From the NCBI RefSeq assembly GCF_000737195.2, contig NZ_JALM01000123.1:1-45734 (forward strand): a stretch of 45,734 nt of DNA. Reading direction: 5' to 3'. Source of the DNA: Sciscionella sediminilitoris (GTDB lineage: Bacteria; Actinomycetota; Actinomycetes; Mycobacteriales; Pseudonocardiaceae). The notes beneath the pieces were generated by a model. That model did not search any database. It was given only the letters and a program-made list of their open reading frames with translations, and was not told where the DNA came from. A program made the position numbers and the translations under genes. Of this stretch, positions 38,171 to 45,734 are shown piece after piece; the first letter of the stretch is position 1, and every line of letters starts with the position of its first letter.

Positions 38171-39309
38171 GCGGTGCCGGCGAGAACGGGGGCGGCGGGC
38201 ACGTAGATCGTGGCCTCCGCGAGCACCCGGGCCGAGCGGGACAGTCGCACTCCGGTCAGCTCACCCTCGGCGTCCAGCACCGGCATTCCGGTGACCACGC
38301 CTGCCGGGGTGCCGATGCGCAGTGGGCCGTCCGGGGCGCCGGTGATCCGCTCCACCGTACTCCCGGGGACGACCGCGGCGGCGAGCACCGCGACCACGGA
38401 GGTGAGCCCGATGGAGGGGTGCGGGGCGTGCATCGAGGCCATCCGAACCGCGATGTCGAATTCCCCGGCACCCACCGGCTTTCCTTCGGCGGTGTGGTAA
38501 TCGGCGGGTGCTCCGACCACACCGAGCTTGGGCACGGCGTGGTCCACGGGATCCTCCGGGGCGCGCAGGCCCATGCGCACGGCTGCCTCGGCACGCAGCG
38601 GCAGCAGGTCGTGCAGCGCCTCGGCGAAGCGGGGGAGCGGTTCGGTTCCGGTGAGGCCGACCGCCTCCGCGTCGAGCAGTGCGGCCGGGGCACCGGCGTC
38701 GACCAGGCTCAGCGGGACAGAGTTCCCTTGCAGGTTCAGGAAATCCAGCCCGTTCCCACTCGGCAGCAGTCGTCCGGTTGCCGGGCCGACCGGGTGGCGG
38801 AACTCCAGGTCCACGCCGACTCCGTGCCCGGTCACCCCGGGGACCACCGCCCCGCCGTGCCTGGGCACGATGCCGCCGGGGGTGCGCACCACCGCGTCGA
38901 TGCGCGCCCCGGTGTTGCCGTTCCACATGCGCACGCGGGTGTCGTCCCCGTGCGGCGACACGAATCCGTTGTGCACCGCGTACAGACCCACCGCCGTGGC
39001 GCAGTTGCCGCAGTTGCTTCCCCATTCCACCCGGCGATCACCGATGCCGACCTGACCGAAGGTGTACTGCACATCCACGTCCTCGGCAGCGGCCGAACCG
39101 ACCACGGCGGCCTTCGAGGTCGTGGAGGTTCCGGCACCGACCCCGTCGAGTTGTTTGGCGTCCGCGGACCCGAACGCGGCAGGCCAGACCCGTTCCAGGG
39201 CCTCGCGTTCCGGGCTCACCTCGGTCGCGTCGAACAACCAGCACTTGCTCGTTCCGCCGCGGACGAGGGTGCCCCGTATCGGTTCTACCTGACCATGCGT
39301 AGTAGCCAT
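38167..39309 (-). CDS. PrpF-family isomerase/tautomerase
   Basis: A 380-residue protein of the PrpF family (diaminopimelate-epimerase-like fold), which includes 2-methylaconitate cis-trans isomerase and 4-oxalomesaconate tautomerase. Visible signatures: RGTLVRGGTSKCWLFD, DGVGAGTSTTSKAAVV (with the Lys of the active site), the WGSNCGNCATAVGLYAV block and the HPSIGLTSVVAVLAAA segment. No prpC/prpD is near, so a role in propionate metabolism is not supported; a tricarboxylate or dicarboxylate isomerisation in a catabolic route is possible. Start chosen at ATG 39309. It is the first gene of an operon with the MFS gene. Confidence 0.88.
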   Translation of the reverse strand: MATTHGQVEPIRGTLVRGGTSKCWLFDATEVSPEREALERVWPAAFGSADAKQLDGVGAGTSTTSKAAVVGSAAAEDVDVQYTFGQVGIGDRRVEWGSNCGNCATAVGLYAVHNGFVSPHGDDTRVRMWNGNTGARIDAVVRTPGGIVPRHGGAVVPGVTGHGVGVDLEFRHPVGPATGRLLPSGNGLDFLNLQGNSVPLSLVDAGAPAALLDAEAVGLTGTEPLPRFAEALHDLLPLRAEAAVRMGLRAPEDPVDHAVPKLGVVGAPADYHTAEGKPVGAGEFDIAVRMASMHAPHPSIGLTSVVAVLAAAVVPGSTVERITGAPDGPLRIGTPAGVVTGMPVLDAEGELTGVRLSRSARVLAEATIYVPAAPVLAGTA

Positions 39310-39727
39310 ACACATTCCCTGCGAGAATAAGGAAATCGCCGTTGAATTCCGGATGTGCGATTCCGAAAAAGCTCGCCCTTCGAGCTGAAAGCCTTGTTCG
39401 ATGATCCGATTCTAAACAGGGGTGGTGACCAAATGTAAAGGTCGACTCACCCGCTGGCGGTATGTGGGCTAGTGCACGTTCTGCGGTTTTTCGTCCAGTT
39501 TACCTGGATTTTCCTCGTCTATCGCTTTGTGTTGGGAACTTGATGGCTCGTGAACCGATATTCCACGCCTGGCGCTCCCTGTTGCGGGGTCGTCGGCGGG
39601 TTCGGATCGAATGTTACACGAGGATCCGATTCTCCCGGTACTGTAATCCGGCGTTCATTTCGGGATTCCTCGTATTTCCTGGATCAGGTGAAATTCGTGT
39701 TTCCGGGACGAAAAAGTCGGGCCGAAA
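39310..39727 (-). promoter_or_regulatory. 418-bp spacer: leader of prpF-like gene and 3' side of nitrilase
   Basis: This is the most AT-rich part of the window and has no gene that I can support. Both neighbours are on the minus strand. It holds GATCCGATTCT twice in direct orientation (39403-39413 and 39623-39633), each in a slightly longer similar context, and a minus-strand terminator-like hairpin at 39366-39386. The lower GC fits a promoter region or a remnant of inserted DNA. Confidence 0.45.
39366..39386 (-). terminator. Terminator-like hairpin in the prpF leader
   Basis: On the minus strand AGCTCG-AAGGG-CGAGCT is a perfect 6-bp stem with a 5-base loop, followed by TTTT. It lies about 60 bases before the PrpF-family start, so it could end read-through from the nitrilase operon or act as an attenuator. 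Confidence 0.4.
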
Positions 39728-40645
39728 CTACTGCTCCGTGACGGCGTGCTGTTCGGCGGTGTTTACGTTCAGGGTGAAAATATCGGGCCGGGCATAATGA
39801 CCGACCGCGTCGAAGTCGTATTTGCCTTCGGTGATCCTGCCGAGATCGAGTTCGGCGTGCAGCACGGTCTCGCCCTCGGTCGCCGGTCCGGCCAGAATTT
39901 CCCCGAGCGGGTCGACGATGACCGAGGCACCGCGGCAGAGGACCTCGTCCGGATCGCCGGTCTCCAGCGGATAGTCGGCCGGGAAATCACTGCGCCGGGC
40001 GAACTGGTTGGCGGCCAGTACGAAACAGCGGCCCTCGCAGGCGATGTGGCGCATGCTGGCCACCCAGCTGTCCCGGGGATCGGCGGTGGGCGCGCAGTAG
40101 AGCTGCACGCCCTTGGCGTACATGTGCATCCGCATCGCGGGCATGTAGTTCTCCCAGCAGATGACGGTGCCGATGCGCCCGATGGCCGTGTCGTGGACGG
40201 GCATGGTGGAACCGTCGCCGAAGCCCCACACCAGCCGCTCGCTCCCGGTCGGCATGAGCTTGCGATGCTTGCCGAGCAGTTCACCGTCCGCGTCGAAGGT
40301 GAGTGCGGTGCAGTAGAGCGTGTCGCCACCGCGTTCGATCACCCCGATCACGAGCCGGCAGCCGTGCCGTGCCGCGATCCGGCCGAGCCGTTCGGTCGCC
40401 GGCCCCGGCACGGTGATCGAGGATTCGGCGTAGCGGCGGTAGAGTTCCCGTCCCTGTGCGGAACGGGAACCGACCACCGCGCCGAAGCTCGCCCCGCGCG
40501 GATAGCCGGAGACGAAGGCCTCGGGGAACACCAGCAGATCGACCGCACCGGCCTCGGCGGCCAGCCGCTCCACCTTGTCCAGTGTCGCTTCCAGATCGAA
40601 GGTCACCGGGGCGGCCTGGACGACGGCGGCACGGACCTTGTTCAT
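39728..40645 (-). CDS. Nitrilase (carbon-nitrogen hydrolase, branch 1)
   Basis: A 305-residue enzyme of the nitrilase superfamily, expected to hydrolyse an organic nitrile to a carboxylic acid and ammonia. The catalytic triad is complete: E42 in VFPEAFVSGYPRG, K129 in HRKLMPTGSERLVWG and C163 in VICWENYMPAMR. The GYPRGASFG loop and the CWENYMP context are those of true nitrilases. A GAGGAG ribosome site precedes ATG 40645. It is the third gene of the tight operon M20 amidohydrolase - MHS transporter - nitrilase. Confidence 0.93.
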   Translation of the reverse strand: MNKVRAAVVQAAPVTFDLEATLDKVERLAAEAGAVDLLVFPEAFVSGYPRGASFGAVVGSRSAQGRELYRRYAESSITVPGPATERLGRIAARHGCRLVIGVIERGGDTLYCTALTFDADGELLGKHRKLMPTGSERLVWGFGDGSTMPVHDTAIGRIGTVICWENYMPAMRMHMYAKGVQLYCAPTADPRDSWVASMRHIACEGRCFVLAANQFARRSDFPADYPLETGDPDEVLCRGASVIVDPLGEILAGPATEGETVLHAELDLGRITEGKYDFDAVGHYARPDIFTLNVNTAEQHAVTEQ

Positions 40646-40678
40646 GAACGGCTCTCCTCGGCTCGGCGATGGCATCAG

Positions 40679-41998
40679 TCAACCATACTGCGGCTCCGCC
40701 TTCGCCGTGGATGTGTTGGCAGTACGGGATTTTCCACCGGTCTCCGGGTACCGGAGCACCCCGATCAGCGAGACGATCGCGGTGGCGATGAGGTAGAACG
40801 CGGCACCGAGCTGCATACCGGTCCCGTTCACCACGGCGGTCAGGATCAGCGGGGTGGCCCCGCCGAACACGGAGATTCCGACGCTGTAGCTGATGGACAT
40901 CCCGGTATAGCGCACCCTGGTCGGGAACATCTCGGCCATCGCGGTCGCCGAACTGCCGAGGCACACCGAGAGCGCGAGGTTGAGCAGCAGGTACCCGGTG
41001 ACGACCGAGGCCGTGGTGCCCGCGAGCACCAGGTAGTACACCGGAATCGCCAGCACCGCGATGGCGATGGCGCTGGTGATCAGGAACGGTTTGCGCCTGC
41101 CGATCCGGTCGGAGAACATCGCCCAGAACGGCACCGCGATCACCAGGGCGAGGGTGCCGATCAGGGTGGCGGTGAACACCAGGGACTGGGAAACCCCGGC
41201 GCGCTGCACCAGAAACGCCGGCCAGAACCCGCTGATCATGTAGGTGGCGGTGGTGCCGACGATGCAGAAGCACACGATCTTGACCACGGTACGCCAGTGC
41301 TCGCGCAGCACGACCACGATCGGCGCACTCGCCGGCTCGCGGTTTCCCGCTTCCTGCTTGAATTCCTGCGTCTCGTCCACTTTCAGGCGCAGATAGAGTC
41401 CGAGCAGCCCGAGCGGAAGGGTGAGCAGGAACGGCAACCGCCAGCCCCAGTCGTTCAGCGCCGCACCGGACAGGGTGGCGGTGAGGATTGTGCCGATGGC
41501 GGTGGCGATCACGGTCGCGGCGAACTGGGTGAACATCTGCCAGCTGCCATAGAGCGCGCGTTTGTGCTCCGGTGCGTTCTCCACCATGAACGCGGTCGCC
41601 CCGCCGAATTCGCCGCCGGTACAGAAACCCTGCACCACCCGTGCGATCACCAGCAGGACCGGCGCGGCGAGCCCGATCGTGTTCGCGGTGGGGAGCGCGC
41701 CGATGACGAAGGTGGCCACCGAGATCCCGAGAATGGTGACCGCGAGGGTTCCCCGCCGTCCCATGCGATCGCCGAAATGACCGAAGACGACCGCGCCGAG
41801 TGGACGGAGCACGAACGAGACACCGAATGCCGCGAACGTGAGCAACAGCGAGGATTCGCCTTCCCCCGGGAAGAAATTCAGCGCGATGGCCGCGGAGAAA
41901 ATACCGTAGAGACCGAATTCGAAGAAATCGATGAAATTGCCGATGGAGGCGGCGACCACGGTTTTGCGCCGCATCGCCGCCTCGGCCGCGGTACCCAT
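40679..41998 (-). CDS. MHS-type (metabolite:H+ symporter) MFS transporter
   Basis: A 439-residue importer of the KgtP/ShiA/ProP-like metabolite:H+ symporter family, with 12 hydrophobic helices. Signatures: NFIDFFEFGLYGIFSAAIA in helix 1, RPLGAVVFGHFGDRMGRRGTL (motif A), RVVQGFCTGGEFGGATAFMVENAPEHKRALYGSWQM in helices 4-5 and GWRLPFLLTLPLGLLGLYLR. The family carries carboxylates, betaine-like compounds and aromatic acids. It starts 7 bp after the M20 gene (site GAGGAA), so it is co-translated. It probably imports the substrate or an acid intermediate of the island. Confidence 0.93.
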   Translation of the reverse strand: MGTAAEAAMRRKTVVAASIGNFIDFFEFGLYGIFSAAIALNFFPGEGESSLLLTFAAFGVSFVLRPLGAVVFGHFGDRMGRRGTLAVTILGISVATFVIGALPTANTIGLAAPVLLVIARVVQGFCTGGEFGGATAFMVENAPEHKRALYGSWQMFTQFAATVIATAIGTILTATLSGAALNDWGWRLPFLLTLPLGLLGLYLRLKVDETQEFKQEAGNREPASAPIVVVLREHWRTVVKIVCFCIVGTTATYMISGFWPAFLVQRAGVSQSLVFTATLIGTLALVIAVPFWAMFSDRIGRRKPFLITSAIAIAVLAIPVYYLVLAGTTASVVTGYLLLNLALSVCLGSSATAMAEMFPTRVRYTGMSISYSVGISVFGGATPLILTAVVNGTGMQLGAAFYLIATAIVSLIGVLRYPETGGKSRTANTSTAKAEPQYG

Positions 41999-42005
41999 CG
42001 GTTCC

Positions 42006-43196
42006 TCACTTCGCGGTACGGGTCAGGCCGAGCTGGGCATAGAGCGCGGCACCGTCGGAAAGCACCCGGTCGTCGAACACCGCGAGCGGGGAATGGTTGT
42101 AGGCCGCGGTTTCCGGGTCACCCTCGGGCGGCACCGCGCCGAGCATCACGAAGCTGCCCGGCACCTCGCCGAGGACCCGGGAGAAGTCCTCCGAGCCGGT
42201 CAGCGGATCGGCGAGCACCTGATGGCGCTCGGCGCCGAACAGCTCCTCGATCACCCCGCCGGTGAACGCGGTCTCCTCGGCATCGGTGACGGTGGGCGGA
42301 TAACCGGACTGATAGTCGATCTCCACATCCACCCGGTGGCTCGCGGCGATCCCGCCGAGCACGGTGCGAACCCGTTCCTGCACCCGTTCGCGCGCGGTCT
42401 CGCTGAAGGTGCGCACGGTGGCGTCGAACCGCGCGGTTTCCGGGATCACGTTGCTCACCGCGCCCGCGTGCAGCGAACCGACCGAGATGACCACGGGATC
42501 GAACACGTCGAACTGACGGGTGATCATGCTCTGCAACGCGGTGACCATCTCGCTGATCGCGGTGACCGGATCGGAGGTGAACTGCGGGGCCGAACCGTGG
42601 CCTCCGCTGCCGTGCACCTCGACGTGCAGGGTGTCCGACGCGGACATGATGGTTCCCTTGCGGGTGGCGAAGACTCCGTGCGGCAACCGCATGGAGGACA
42701 CGTGCACGGCGTAGGCGGCATCGGTGTCCTTGCCACCCGCGGAGAGCACACCCTCGTCGAGCATCACCGAGGCGCCGTCGTAACCCTCCTCTCCGGGCTG
42801 GAACATGAACACGATGTCCCCGGCGAGTTTGTCGCGCTGCCCGGCGAGCAAGTGCGCGGCGCCGAGCAGCATGCTGGTGTGCAGATCGTGCCCGCAGGCG
42901 TGCATCCGGTTCGCCACCCGGGAGGTGTAGTCGAGCCCGGTGTTCTCCTGCACGGGCAGGGCATCCATGTCCCCGCGCAGCAACACGGTCGGTCCTTCCC
43001 CGGTGCCGCGCAGGGTCGCGGTGACCGAGGTGGTGCCGGTGCCGGTCCCGATCTCGAGCGGGAGGCCGTCCAGCGCGGTGAGCACTTTTTCCTGGGTCCG
43101 GGGGAGGTCGAGACCGATCTCGGGTTCGGTGTGCAGGGCGTGCCGCCAGTGCACCAGTTGTTCCTGCATGGCCCGGGCATCTTCCAGTACCGACAC
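42006..43196 (-). CDS. M20-family amidohydrolase (hippurate hydrolase/N-acyl amino acid type)
   Basis: A 396-residue M20D metallopeptidase-like amidohydrolase. The metal cysteine/histidine site is MHACGHDLHTSML (C101, H103) and the catalytic GEEGYDGA gives E136/E137; the later GGHGSAPQFTSDPV, VISVGSLHAGAVSNVIP and GSEDFS blocks complete the family signature. It should cleave an acyl-amino bond. The GTG 43196 is set by AAGGAGG five bases upstream. It heads the operon with the MHS transporter and nitrilase and is divergent from the Lrp/AsnC gene, which is the obvious regulator candidate. Confidence 0.92.
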   Translation of the reverse strand: MSVLEDARAMQEQLVHWRHALHTEPEIGLDLPRTQEKVLTALDGLPLEIGTGTGTTSVTATLRGTGEGPTVLLRGDMDALPVQENTGLDYTSRVANRMHACGHDLHTSMLLGAAHLLAGQRDKLAGDIVFMFQPGEEGYDGASVMLDEGVLSAGGKDTDAAYAVHVSSMRLPHGVFATRKGTIMSASDTLHVEVHGSGGHGSAPQFTSDPVTAISEMVTALQSMITRQFDVFDPVVISVGSLHAGAVSNVIPETARFDATVRTFSETARERVQERVRTVLGGIAASHRVDVEIDYQSGYPPTVTDAEETAFTGGVIEELFGAERHQVLADPLTGSEDFSRVLGEVPGSFVMLGAVPPEGDPETAAYNHSPLAVFDDRVLSDGAALYAQLGLTRTAK

Positions 43197-43324
43197 GGAT
43201 ACCTCCTTGTAAACGTGACCGTCGCCGAGGTTCTGGGCAGCTGCCGGGGAGTGTGCGATAGTGCCCGCTGACACGGTGTGAATCGTGGATTTCGCGCAAG
43301 GTTCCGGCGAGAGGACGATGAATC

Positions 43325-44341
43325 GTGCAACCGCAGCTGAGCGAGGATGACCTTGCGTTGCTGCACGCGTTACAGATCGCGCCGCGAGCCGGATGGGCCG
43401 AGCTCGCCAGGGTGCTCGGTTCGACCCCGGCGACCCTCGCCGCCCGCTGGGAGCGCCTGCACTCGACCGGGACCGCCTGGATCACGGTGTCCCCCAGGGC
43501 GATCGGGCAACGGGTGCAGAGCGCGATGCTGGAGATCGAGCTGGAGGGCGCGCGCAAGGACGACGCGATCGCCGCGCTGTGCCGGGATCCGCGGGCGGTC
43601 ACCATCGAGGAGACCGCATCAGGACGGGATCTCGTGGTCACCACCTTCGCCAGGGAACAGGCGGCGCTGGCCGCGTTCGTGCTGGACGATCTGCCCCGGA
43701 TCTCCGGTGTCCGGCGAGTGGCGATGCACCTGATCACGGCGGTGCACCGGGAAGGAGGGGACTGGCGGCTGGACGCGCTCGACCGGGGCCAGCAGTCCGC
43801 GCTGCTCGCCGCGGTACGGGCCGGGGAACCGAGGAACCACATCCCGGAGGGCTATCTGCCGGTGATCGACGCCCTCGCGCGGGACGGGCGGGCCAGCGCT
43901 GCCCAGATCGCGCGGCGCACCGGACGCAATCCCGCGACCGTGCGCCGCCAGGTCACCCGGCTCATCGAATCGGATGTGCTCGGCTTCCGGTGCGAGGTCG
44001 CCCAGCTGCGGTCCCGCTGGCCGATCGTGTACACCTGGTTCGCCAGGGTCCCGATGAGCGCGATGGAGCGCACCGTGCGGGCGCTGGCCACGCTCCCCGA
44101 ACTGCGGCTGTGCCTTTCGATCTCCGGAAAGGCGAACCTGGTGTTCGCGGTGTGGGCGCGTTCTCCCGGCGACCTGATGCGCCTGGAACACCGGATGAAC
44201 GAGAAACTGCCCTGGCTGACCCTGCTCGAATCGGTGCAGACCCTGCGCATGCCCAAGCGAATGGGCTGGCTGCTGGATGGCTACGGGCGCAGCCGCGGCG
44301 AGTTCGTCGAACCGGCCGCGGTACACGCGGCGGTCGGCTGA
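43325..44341 (+). CDS. Double-module Lrp/AsnC-family regulator
   Basis: A 338-residue regulator formed by two Lrp/AsnC units in tandem. Each has a helix-turn-helix (LSEDDLALLHALQIAPRAGWAELARVLG; LPVIDALARDGRASAAQIARRTGRNPATVRRQVTRL) followed by a RAM-like ligand domain. Such fused pairs occur in actinobacteria. The effector is likely a small amine, amino acid or carboxylate. GTG 43325 follows a GAGAGGA site. It is divergent (128 bp) from the M20-MHS-nitrilase operon, consistent with local control. Its stop touches the stop of the amidase gene. Confidence 0.9.
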   Translation: MQPQLSEDDLALLHALQIAPRAGWAELARVLGSTPATLAARWERLHSTGTAWITVSPRAIGQRVQSAMLEIELEGARKDDAIAALCRDPRAVTIEETASGRDLVVTTFAREQAALAAFVLDDLPRISGVRRVAMHLITAVHREGGDWRLDALDRGQQSALLAAVRAGEPRNHIPEGYLPVIDALARDGRASAAQIARRTGRNPATVRRQVTRLIESDVLGFRCEVAQLRSRWPIVYTWFARVPMSAMERTVRALATLPELRLCLSISGKANLVFAVWARSPGDLMRLEHRMNEKLPWLTLLESVQTLRMPKRMGWLLDGYGRSRGEFVEPAAVHAAVG

Positions 44342-45734
44342 TCAGCCACGGACGACGCCGGGTGCTCCACCGAGTGCCGCTTCGAAGGCGTGCGCGGCAC
44401 GCAGCAGCGCAGCCTCGGCCCGGTGCGGGCCGATCACCTGCAGCCCGATCGGCAGCCCGTCCTCGGTGAATCCCGCGGGCAGGGAGAGGGCGGGGCAACC
44501 GGTCGCGGAGATCAGATAGGCCGAGCGCATCCAGTCGAGGTAGTCGTGCATGGCCTGTCCGGCGACCTCGGCCGGGTACTCGAGTTCCGCGGGGAACGGC
44601 GGGACCTGGCTGACCGGTGCGAGCAGGATGTCGTAGCGGGTGAAGAATTCGCGTACCCGGTCGAACAGTTCGGTATGCCGCGCCTCGGCCCGCATCACAT
44701 CCGCGGCGCTGAGCGCCAGTCCGGCGCGGGCGTTCTCGGCGAGGCTGGGCTTGACCACATCCAGGTGCTCGGCGAAGCCGTATCCGAGCTGGGCGGCGCG
44801 CAGCGTCCGGAACACCTCGTCGGCCCCGTCCAGGTTCGGGCAGTCGGGCCGCACCGCGCAGCCGGTATCGGCGATGGCTCGCACCGCGCGTTCCAGGGTC
44901 GCGGTGACGGACGGATCGACCGGGACCCGGCCGCCGAGATCGGGCGCCCAGGCCACGCGCAGCCCGCGCACGTCGCATTCCAGCGGCCCCGCGAACCCCG
45001 CGCCCGGTTCCCCGAGCGCGATCGGGGAACGCGGATCGGGACCGGCGAGCACGGAGAGCAGCAGCGCGCAGTCGGCGACGGTGCGCGCCATCGGGCCCTG
45101 CACCGACATGGTCTGCCAGCCGAGCACATCCGGCCAGCTCGGCACCCGGCCGGGGGAGGGGCGCAGCCCGACGACCCCGCAGAAGGAGGCCGGATTCCGC
45201 AGTGAGCCGCCCATATCGCTGCCCTCGGCTAGCGGGGTCATCCCACAGGCCAGCGCCGCGGCCGCGCCGCCGCTGCTGCCGCCCGCGGACCGGCCGGTGT
45301 CGTGCGGATTGCGGGTGGTGCCGAACACCGGGTTGAAGGTGTGCGAACCCATCGCGAACTCGGGGACGTTGGTCTTGCCGATGGTGATCGCGCCCGCCGC
45401 GCGCATCCGCTCCACGACGAGCTCATCGCGTTCGGGAACGTGCTCGGCGAACAGCGGGGAACCGAAGGTGGTGCGCAAGCCCGCGGTCTCGTGGGTGTCC
45501 TTGTGCGCGATGGGGATTCCGTGCAGCGGACCGGTTTCCGCGCCCGAGCTGAGCTTGCGATCGGCCTCGTCCGCCTCGTCGAGGGCACGCTCCGGGCAAA
45601 GCGTGACCACGGCGTTGATGTCCGGATTGACGGCCTCGATGCGGTCCAGATGGGCGCTTACCACCTCGCGCGCCGAGACCTCTCCCGTGGTGAGCAGTGC
45701 GGAAAGCTCGCGCGCGTCCATGGACGTGATCTCA
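44342..45734 (-). CDS. Amidase-signature family amidase, 5' end outside the window
   Basis: At least 463 residues of an amidase, which hydrolyses amides to acid and ammonia. The Ser-cisSer-Lys triad is present: K74 in GIPIAHKDTHE, S149 in GGSSGGAAAAL and nucleophile S173 in GSDMGGSLRNPASFCG (numbered from the ATG at 45721). The C-terminal GLPIGLQVIGPHRAEAALL block is typical. The frame stays open to the window edge (EITS before the Met), and family members usually begin a few residues earlier, so the true start is probably outside. It is convergent with the regulator gene with zero spacing. Confidence 0.93.
   Translation of the reverse strand, partial: EITSMDARELSALLTTGEVSAREVVSAHLDRIEAVNPDINAVVTLCPERALDEADEADRKLSSGAETGPLHGIPIAHKDTHETAGLRTTFGSPLFAEHVPERDELVVERMRAAGAITIGKTNVPEFAMGSHTFNPVFGTTRNPHDTGRSAGGSSGGAAAALACGMTPLAEGSDMGGSLRNPASFCGVVGLRPSPGRVPSWPDVLGWQTMSVQGPMARTVADCALLLSVLAGPDPRSPIALGEPGAGFAGPLECDVRGLRVAWAPDLGGRVPVDPSVTATLERAVRAIADTGCAVRPDCPNLDGADEVFRTLRAAQLGYGFAEHLDVVKPSLAENARAGLALSAADVMRAEARHTELFDRVREFFTRYDILLAPVSQVPPFPAELEYPAEVAGQAMHDYLDWMRSAYLISATGCPALSLPAGFTEDGLPIGLQVIGPHRAEAALLRAAHAFEAALGGAPGVVRG

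Noticed and set aside
39462-39797. A 111-codon open frame in the spacer next to the nitrilase gene
   Set aside because: No ribosome site, no recognisable motif, and its end overlaps the nitrilase gene on the other strand.
39746-42265. An 839-codon plus-strand open frame across nitrilase and MHS transporter genes
   Set aside because: Low-complexity His/Glu/Arg-rich product typical of a reverse-frame shadow; both minus-strand genes have full family signatures.

Overview
This is a high-GC, densely packed actinobacterial chromosome segment. The order metH - hisE - hisG - recB-like - M50 protease - trmI - arc (mpa) matches the conserved neighbourhood that leads into the Pup-proteasome locus of mycobacteria and Pseudonocardiales. 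F420-type oxidoreductases, a WS/DGAT acyltransferase, an IdeR-type iron box, a Cheo-type LexA box and many apparently leaderless genes fit the same group. A Pseudonocardiales-like actinomycete is my best guess from gene content; I could not run a phylogeny.

Layout. (1) 1-11.3 kb: conserved core with the C-terminus of cobalamin methionine synthase, a HAD phosphatase, an APH-type kinase, hisE-hisG, arylamine N-acetyltransferase behind a SoxR/MerR-like palindrome, a thioesterase, a RecB-type nuclease, a site-2-type protease, TrmI, an anchored exported protein and the proteasomal ATPase ARC/Mpa. ARC keeps the C-terminal GQYL proteasome-docking tail, but dop, pup, prcB, prcA and pafA do not follow it and are absent from the rest of the window. 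(2) 11.3-18 kb: aldo/keto reductase, WS/DGAT behind a CRP-like site, a GPP34 protein, a NarL-type two-component system and an iron-box-controlled siderophore-interacting flavoprotein that ends at a strong hairpin. (3) 18-24 kb: DinB-like and LLM-type proteins; an ECF42 sigma factor operon with two DGPF (YCII) proteins and a visible ECF42-type promoter; a DNA-repair group in which alkB has a perfect LexA box; and a PPOX-fold oxidoreductase.

(4) 24-36.8 kb: a Tat-exported GH2 beta-galactosidase overlapping an alkaline-phosphatase-superfamily hydrolase; a ROK regulator divergent from an APC permease plus a carnitine/choline acyltransferase; an alpha/beta hydrolase divergent, across only 22 bp, from an orphan CoxG followed by a YdeP-type molybdopterin oxidoreductase. 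(5) 36.8-45.7 kb: a probable catabolic island with MFS exporter, PrpF-family isomerase, nitrilase, MHS-type transporter, M20 amidohydrolase, a double-module Lrp/AsnC regulator and an amidase cut by the window edge.

The most interesting items are the CoxG-YdeP pair with its palindromic bidirectional promoter, the carnitine acyltransferase-permease pair, the nitrilase/M20/amidase/PrpF island, the arc gene separated from its usual partners, and five regulatory sites readable by eye (SoxR-like, IdeR, LexA, ECF42, CRP-like). I saw no rRNA, tRNA, CRISPR array, transposase or prophage.
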